Positions 58,216-64,000 of a DNA stretch of 64,000 nt are shown one piece after another. This DNA comes from Tupaia tana (lineage: Eukaryota > Chordata > Mammalia > Scandentia > Tupaiidae): assembly GCA_026018925.1 (NCBI GenBank), contig JAKSZU010000006.1:196899449-196963448 (forward strand). The letters are read 5' to 3'. Position numbers and translations under genes: made by a program. The notes under the pieces are model-generated. The model was not told where the DNA came from. It was given only the letters and a program-made list of their open reading frames with translations, and did not search any database. Numbering within the stretch: position 1 is the first letter of the stretch; each line of letters opens with the position of its first letter.

Positions 58216-59228
58216 TGGAGGAGTCCGACCCAGCTGGGCCCCAGGGTCTGTCTGAGCCCCCCCCCCCCCCCCCCCCCCCCCCGCTTCCGGTCGGTTCAGT
58301 ACGTACGTTGGCAAGGCCGCAAATGTGCACCCCCCCCCCCCCCCGACCTAGGATTTTGCTCCAGAAACTGTGGCAGCCTTGCTGGGAAGCGACCCCCTCT
58401 GACTCTCCAATATACTACTATAAAAGAATTACATAGCTCTCTTATACATCCTGAGTATATGATCAAATTTTCCAGCAAGTCCCCCGACCGCTCCCCTTTG
58501 CTCTGATCACCTACTGTTAATTACAATGCTTTATCTCCATGGTCACAATAGAGGGTGGGCTGAAGTTCTTTCTAGGCATAAATAATCTTGACCTTTGGAA
58601 GGTCCTTCAAAATACATTTAAGGTAAACTTAATCTTTTCTTTACTTAAAATAGGATTAGGCCAAAACTGGCCCAGGACACCTCCTCCCTCACCAAGTGAA
58701 ATAGATAAATATATTAGGATTCCTCAAATTAAGTTTTAGATCCCTATAAAACTATATAAGTATCATCCTTTATTAAGATCCATAGGAACTAATATCTATT
58801 CTTGAGATTTTCTTTTCTTAGCACCATTCCCGGTAATCACAAGATGGCTGCTGCGCCGCATCAGTTGATAATCATCTCTGCTTACTGGAACCGCTTTCCC
58901 GAAACTGCATTCCATGGAGACCCACCTACAATTGCGTAACTGCACGAGACCCACCCTAAATCCAACCCTGAATAGAATCTATGTTCTCTATTGTTAAAAA
59001 CTTTATGAACTGATAATTGAAACACTTAGCCCCTCTCCCTTTACTTGCATGTATCACATTTTCAATAAAAAGGCACGATGATTCCTAGCAGTTGTCACTC
59101 CTCAGAGAGCAATCTCTGGGGGTGTCCGGCTGAGGACGTGCATGAAAAGGCACTGAGGCCTTTGTCTTCTGTTCACCTGCGCCGCCTCCATTGAGATAAC
59201 CCACCCCTGCCGAGGCTAGACCCCGGCA
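58216..59228 (+). mobile_element. solo LTR of an endogenous retrovirus, 1,013 bp
   Basis: It begins TGGAGGAGTCC and ends CCCCGGCA (TG...CA). Exact 6-bp duplications bound it. TATA-like sequence (CTATAAAACTATATAAG) lies near 58744, and a polyadenylation signal AATAAA is at 59064-59069, which gives plus orientation. Poly(C) runs of 26 and 15 lie near the start. No internal retroviral sequence is present. Length and a 6-bp duplication allow class I or II. CpGs are retained, so it is probably fairly young. Confidence 0.88.
59064..59069 (+). promoter_or_regulatory. LTR polyadenylation signal
   Basis: AATAAA lies about 160 bp before the LTR end, followed by GT-rich CTGGGGGTGTCCGGC, as expected for R/U5 of an LTR. 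Confidence 0.65.
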
Positions 59229-59419
59229 CCATAGGGTCCTTGTGCTGCAATCCTACCCCCAGCCTAAGCTAGGCAGGATCACAAGCACATGTGTATCTGG
59301 TATGCACAGAGACGGGATGTGAATCTGGCCCCTTCCCATGTGACCCCTATACGGCAGAGTTTTGCATCCCCGCTACACCATCTCAGCTGACCACTATAGA
59401 CATACTTAGGAGTTCCTGG

Positions 59420-59640
59420 CAGGAACCATGATAATTAAATAAAATGAATATAAGCTTTGCATCTAGAGACCTAGGTGACCTTGGGTAATTTACTAATTAT
59501 TCTGAGCCTCTATGTTCTCAGCTATAAAAAAGATATAAAACTTGATCTGAAGGTGGTAATTAGAATAAAGGAGAAGATAAAACAAGGTATAACTATATAA
59601 AGTGCACTAGTTTCACATCAAGAAGTATAGAGAGGCACAA
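59420..59640 (+). mobile_element. MIR SINE (degraded)
   Basis: GACCTAGGTGACCTTGGGTA and TTCTGAGCCTCTATGTTCTC follow MIR. Confidence 0.55.
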
Positions 59641-59673
59641 TAAGGAGAATCTATTATTTTTCATTTATTCCTA

Positions 59674-60107
59674 CTGCTATGGACTGAATGCTTGCATTCT
59701 CCGCAAGTTCATATGTTTAATCCCTAATTCCCAATGTGATGGTTTTTAGAAGGTAACTAGGTTTAGATAAGGATGGGAGGATGAAGCCACTGTGATTAGA
59801 TCAGTGCCCTCTTTAAAAAAAATAAATAAGGTAAAAGAAAAAGACAATACTCTGTTGTGCAATGGATAGCACACTGAATTTCTTTAAAAAGAAGCATGAG
59901 ATCTCTCTTTCTCTTCTCTTCAACATCTACATGTACCTGCAAAGGAATGACTATGTGAGGTCATAACCAGAAAAGGAGCCCTCGCCCAGAACCCACCCAT
60001 GCGGGAACTTTGATTTTAGACTTAGAGCCTCAGAATCGTAAGAAATAAATGTTTATTTAAGCCACCCAGTCTGTGGTATTTTGTTATAGCAGCCAGAACT
60101 AAGACCC
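59674..60107 (+). mobile_element. MLT1 LTR
   Basis: TGCTATGGACTGAATGCTTG at the start, then GGTAACTAGGTTTAGATAAG, CAGAACCCACCCATGCGGGA, and the classic end TTAAGCCACCCAGTCTGTGG, TTTTGTTATAGCAGCC. Confidence 0.85.
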
Positions 60108-61761
60108 TACTAATAAATGTTCCTATCTTTCTTCCCCACCCTCAAAGCACTTGTCACCAGTGTTTTGAACACCTAATACAAGTTCATAATTCTCTCTTAG
60201 AAGAAGACAACAGAGTGATGCTGAGTGGATATCAGCCATGGGAAATCTTTTGTCCAGACAGAAAAACACAGCCTGTTAACAAAAAGCCAGCATCTTCTCT
60301 TACTGGGCTTTAGCAAAGACTTGATTCCCATGAGTAAAATGAGTAATTGCTACTGGGCAACAGATCATGTGCATTTATATAGTGAGAGGTGTTTTATGGG
60401 ATTAGGTGGGTGATGAAAAGTAATCATGATCGTAATTTTGTAACTTGGACATAAAACAGAGAGAGAGGGCAGAGAAAGACCAGTTCTCTTGTGAAATTTT
60501 TGTCATTTAATATCTTTTGATCTTTGGGCAAGTCAACTTGTTTTCTTATAAATCAGCAGGAATGAGACACAGATATTTAAGAGGAGAAATGGACCTCGGA
60601 TATCATGTGGCATTGTCTCCCTTTCACAGAGGGAGAAACCAGGACCAGAGGTGGTGAATGAACTTGCCAAGGTCAGGCAATGCTGATTATTTTGACGACC
60701 TCTAGAGAAATCTGCTCATGACACACACTGCCTCTCTCTTGAAAGCGAGGTAAGGGTTGCTCAATTAAATTCCTGAAATAAGGTCAGTTATAAATGCCTG
60801 TAGCTGCCACTTTCTCTTTTATTATTTAGAAAATGCTCATCTGAACTTGCTATCAGAAGGCACAGACTGAAAGAGAAGGAATATATTCTTTTCACATGTC
60901 AGGGAACCAGAGGTAATATAACATCCATGTTCCAGAGAAAGGTCAAATAATAAATCGCCATGAGATAGGATGACTTTTGAGCTGTTTTTGAAATCCTGGC
61001 TTCTTCTCAAAGAACCAAAGACACAAAAGACCAAAATCTGTAGCTGTATGCTTCTTGTGTAGGTATGCTGGAATGAATGGATCACAAAAATGATCAAGGA
61101 AGGGAAGGCCATTTTTCAACAGAGGACAGAAAGGAAATCAACATTTGTTTAAGTTTTCTTGGCTCTAGAAGTACTCACCAATGTCAGAGTCAGAATTTGA
61201 ACCTAGATTCAACTAAGTTCAGAGTCCAGCCCAAATGATTTCCCAAGAAGCCAAAACTATTTCCCAACACCATCTATTTCAGGCATCTCTTATAATAAGG
61301 GTGATTATGGTTTCCCCAGACAGGAATTATGTACAGGGTAGGGGAAAGGCCAGTAGCTGTAATGTGCTAGGCCTCAAAGCTGTGACTCTGAATAATTCTA
61401 GACAAAACTAGTCATCACAGTTGATTGATAAGGGAAGATAACTTTTAGCAAACCAAAGTCTGCAGGGATTTTTATCACACCTGAATGTAGACAGACTAAA
61501 CTGATTAGATGAATAATTAAATTCAGATCTCATTTTGGAAATTAAATGTTTATTAAGATAAGCATACAGACAAGTCTGTCTGAACTCAGACTATGAACAG
61601 TCAAGAGAAAGGTCCAGGAAGATGAAAATTCCCTTAACATGAAAACTAAATATTTCAAGACTGAAATTTTGATGAGACATTAAATGGACCCTAAACAATT
61701 CCTATATTATGAAGTAACTAATTGAAACAAAACAAAACAAAACAAAAAAACAGCCCAAGCT
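60108..61761. other. unassigned DNA with an antisense MIR near 60598-60690
   Basis: CCCTTTCACAGAGGGAGAAA and GAACTTGCCAAGGTCAGGCA mark a reversed MIR. The rest was not recognised. A 91-codon minus-strand frame (60837-61112) has no recognisable domain. Confidence 0.45.
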
Positions 61762-61993
61762 CTTTTATTAATTACCAGAGGGCATATGTGCTGGTCAGAG
61801 AAAGAAAGAAAGCACCCCCAAGTGGGGCATAGCCATGCTGTAATCCCTTGTCCATTTATCCACCCTGTCTGGATTGTAGGCAGATGTGCATACACACCTG
61901 GAATGCTTTTCAAGCCCCCAGGGCTGAGATGAAAACCACGGTTGGCCATGTAAGAGCTGGTTCCCTTAACCACTAGGCTACAAGGCTGGCTTA
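61762..61993 (-). mobile_element. tRNA-SINE, family B
   Basis: TTATTAATTACCAGAGGGCA, CACCCCCAAGTGGGGCATAG, ATCCACCCTGTCTGGATTGT, and the head ACCACTAGGCTACAAGGCTG. Confidence 0.8.
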
Positions 61994-62879
61994 ATATCAT
62001 TCCAAGCTTTATACACAACATTCTTTTTATAAAACCACTGAATTCTAAGTTTCTTGGTCTATCTTCCATTTTCTGAAAAGGACGTGAGCCTTCATTAGAC
62101 ACACTTAGCAGGAGCATTGTGTCCCCACTCTTAAGGACACTTAGTGGTATAGGCCCAGACAAAGGAGAGCTTTACAAACTGAAAACTCTTCATACAACCA
62201 TTGACAAGGTTCCTTCACAGTAAGGGGAAAGCTTCTTCTAGGATAGAGACTTTGGAACTCCAGTCCATCCCATGTCCTCTAACATGTCTCCTCTATGGAG
62301 GGTCATGCGGTCAGTAATGCTTACTAGTCAGTTTGGACATTTACTATTTTCAGTGCAGGTGACAGGAGATGCTGAACCTCTGTGTCCTCATTGTGAGACT
62401 AGGCATCATAAAACCTATTCTATAAAACTAATCCTTCATATTAAATAAGATAACACATATAAAGCACTTCACACATACCATAACCCCAAAACACAGATTT
62501 CTAGAGCAGGTGGATGTACCTCAGCTATATCCTATAATGCTCGAACTTGAGTTCCCTTTGCTGATTCTCCCCCAGGCTACATAAAAACCTTGACTTTTAG
62601 GCCCTGAACTCTGGATCTTAAGAGAATGTAAAAAAAATCTCTTCTGTACAGACTCTAGGTACCTTATATTTGTATCTCATGTAGGCTAATCTCTACATTT
62701 TGAACTGGTTACTCCCCTTGCCTCCTCCCCAGCTCCAGAAACTCTTGCATTTATCTTTCTCCCAAAGTTCCTGCCAAGGTTGATTTCATGGTTCTGATTT
62801 TTTAGCACCACTCTTAATTAATTCAAAATTCCCCAGGTTTCTTTCAGGCCATATTTTCCTTTATAACTCCTTAGGCTTT
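61994..62879. other. unassigned non-coding DNA
   Basis: No feature recognised. Confidence 0.5.
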
Positions 62880-63112
62880 TTGTGTGTATATGCCATAGGG
62901 TGGTTCATTTGCCAGAGAAAGATAGGAAAGCGAAAAATCAGCCCCCAGGGAGATGGCACGACATAATTCCTTTTCTTCTGTTCTCCTCTTGGGATTTTGG
63001 GCATGCACACACACATGCCTGGTGTGATTTTCAAGCTGCCAGGTCCAGGACCTAAATTGCAGTTGGCCATGTGGCAGTCCAGTGCCTTAACCACTCCGCC
63101 ACCTGCTGGCCT
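62880..63112 (-). mobile_element. tRNA-SINE, family A (older)
   Basis: ATGCCATAGGGTGGTTCATT, AATCAGCCCCCAGGGAGATG, GCTGCCAGGTCCAGGACC, and the head CACTCCGCCACCTGCTGGCC. Confidence 0.85.
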
Positions 63113-63425
63113 CTAGACTACATCTTTTACTTCCAAACTCTTGGGATCCACATTGATTTCTTTATTTTTCACAATTTCTAACCCCAAACAATTGCATGAA
63201 CACAAGTAAGCTTCTAAACGCAGATTGGTGGGAGGTGAAGATACGTTTGTGTAATGTAATTCATGTATTCATTATTCATTATTCACAAACTGTTAATTGA
63301 ATATCTTCTAATACTTGGCTTTTTTTTTCTTTTTTTTTTTACATTTCAGGATATATACACATCATTACAAAATAATTCCAGCCCTGAAAAGAACTAATCT
63401 TAGGGAAGATAAACAGAGAACTTTT

Positions 63426-63593
63426 TCTTTAAAAGAGTTATTTATTTCATTCCATTTGTTATTATTATTTTTAAATTTGACCAGAGAGAGAGAGAAAGAG
63501 AAATCAAGAAAGCAAGCCGCCAGGTCCAGGACTGTAACTGCAGGTGGCCATGTGGGAATCCAGAGCCTTTAACCACCACGCCACCTGCCAGCC
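63426..63593 (-). mobile_element. short tRNA-SINE (centre-less subtype)
   Basis: GA block, then AAGAAAGCAAGCCGCCAGGT joins straight to CCAGGACTGTAACTG and the head CGCCACCTGCCAGCCC. TSDs AACAGAGAACTTTT and AACAGAAAACTTTT (63594-63607) differ by one base. Confidence 0.85.
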
Positions 63594-63607
63594 CAACAGA
63601 AAACTTT

Positions 63608-64000
63608 TAATTCAATATGTTGTAACGTTAACAACAAAGGGTGTTCTCAGTACTGTTAGACTCTTCTGGGTGGGTACATTAAGTAGTGGCATATGGCTCC
63701 AATCCAGACCAATAAAATGAAAATCTCTATGAGTAAGGCCAGGGCACTGGTGAATTTGACAACTTCCCAGGTGATTCCACTGTGTAGCCATATTTGAGAA
63801 TCCCTTGGACAGAGGGATGTTTTGAGACCATAAAGAAGAGGCCTCAACCCTGATTGACAAGGTGCCAAAGGTTGCCAAGGAAAGATGATAACTGAGCTGA
63901 ATCGTGACAAATGACTTGTCCAAGTGAAGTTGTCAGAAAGCCATTTCAAGCACAAAGGAGCAAATGAGTTCACAGAACTTCAAGTAATTTGGACAGGCTT
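63608..64000. other. unassigned non-coding DNA
   Basis: Two overlapping minus-strand frames of 103 and 105 codons show no recognisable domain and no repeat. They could be unique DNA or an old retrocopy that I do not recognise. Confidence 0.35.

Larger units (their letters stand above)
58210..59234 (+). repeat. 6-bp target-site duplication pair
   Basis: CCATAG occurs at 58210-58215 immediately before TG and at 59229-59234 immediately after CA. Removing the LTR and one CCATAG restores a continuous family-C SINE. Confidence 0.85.
58109..59399 (-). mobile_element. SINE family C split by a solo LTR
   Basis: Left piece 58109-58215 (TTTTATTTATTTCTTCCATG and the GA block). Right piece 59229-59399 (TGTGCTGCAATCCTACCCCC, CGCTACACCATCTCAGCTGA). 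The flanks ACATACTAGA and ACATACTTAG are its TSDs. Confidence 0.8.

Noticed and set aside
61707..62162. 151-codon minus-strand frame
   Set aside because: It covers a family-B SINE. Many window frames that look alike (RRMEEKGLRRGHPPWG-type) are just the SINE read in its open frame.
2992..63593. Regularly spaced similar sequences as a CRISPR array, or SINE heads as tRNA genes
   Set aside because: The copies are dispersed SINEs in a mammalian genome. The heads do not fold into an intact tRNA, have no proper 3' end and are followed by SINE body, so no tRNA gene is called.
1..64000. A new defence, biosynthetic or other multi-gene system
   Set aside because: No coding cluster, operon or conserved protein family is visible on either strand. 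The window is repeat-rich mammalian non-coding DNA.

Overview
This window is intronic or intergenic DNA from a placental mammal. I see no exon or intact protein-coding gene. No reading frame recalls a cellular protein, and nothing looks bacterial. What can be annotated is almost entirely transposable elements and simple repeats in an AT-rich, CpG-poor background. The youngest SINEs keep CpGs that the rest of the sequence has lost.

Organism: the dominant repeat is a tRNA-derived SINE of about 250 bp, called family A here. In its own orientation it starts GGGACCAGCAG, carries Pol III A and B boxes, has a central C/G-rich stretch and a CT-rich 3' part, and ends near CCTATAGCAAAAACCTCTC plus poly(A). 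I count about 32 copies. There are also about 9 copies of an older relative (family B) and 3 of another (family C). One copy of a composite SINE joins a tRNA-like half to a 7SL/Alu-like half. I see no Alu, B1, B2 or ID. As far as I recall, 7SL-derived SINEs occur only in primates, rodents and tree shrews, and tree shrews have both tRNA/7SL composites and a very abundant tRNA-SINE. The best guess is therefore a tree shrew (Tupaia), by inference only.

Layout: 1-12 kb has a MaLR LTR, MIRs, L2 and the first family-A SINEs. 12-16 kb has stacked SINEs and probable antisense L1 3' sequence. 16-25 kb has MER5 and MIR relics, several SINEs, simple repeats, and an LTR inserted into MER5. 25-26.1 kb holds three same-strand SINEs in a row. 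28.6-31.7 kb is nearly repeat-free and AT-rich. 31.7-36.1 kb has two MLT2 LTRs. 36-41 kb is the densest part: a dimeric SINE, a truncated L1 with ORF2 and 3' UTR, and a SINE split by an L1-like insert. 42-48 kb has a Tigger-like element, the composite SINE and further SINEs. 48-58 kb is sparser. At 58.1-59.4 kb a 1,013-bp solo LTR with exact 6-bp target duplications interrupts a family-C SINE. The last 5 kb has an MLT1 LTR, a MIR and a few SINEs.

No genes work together here. What the sequence records is an order of insertions, readable from nesting and from target-site duplications (TSDs). Repeat family names were assigned from memory of consensus sequences, without a database search.
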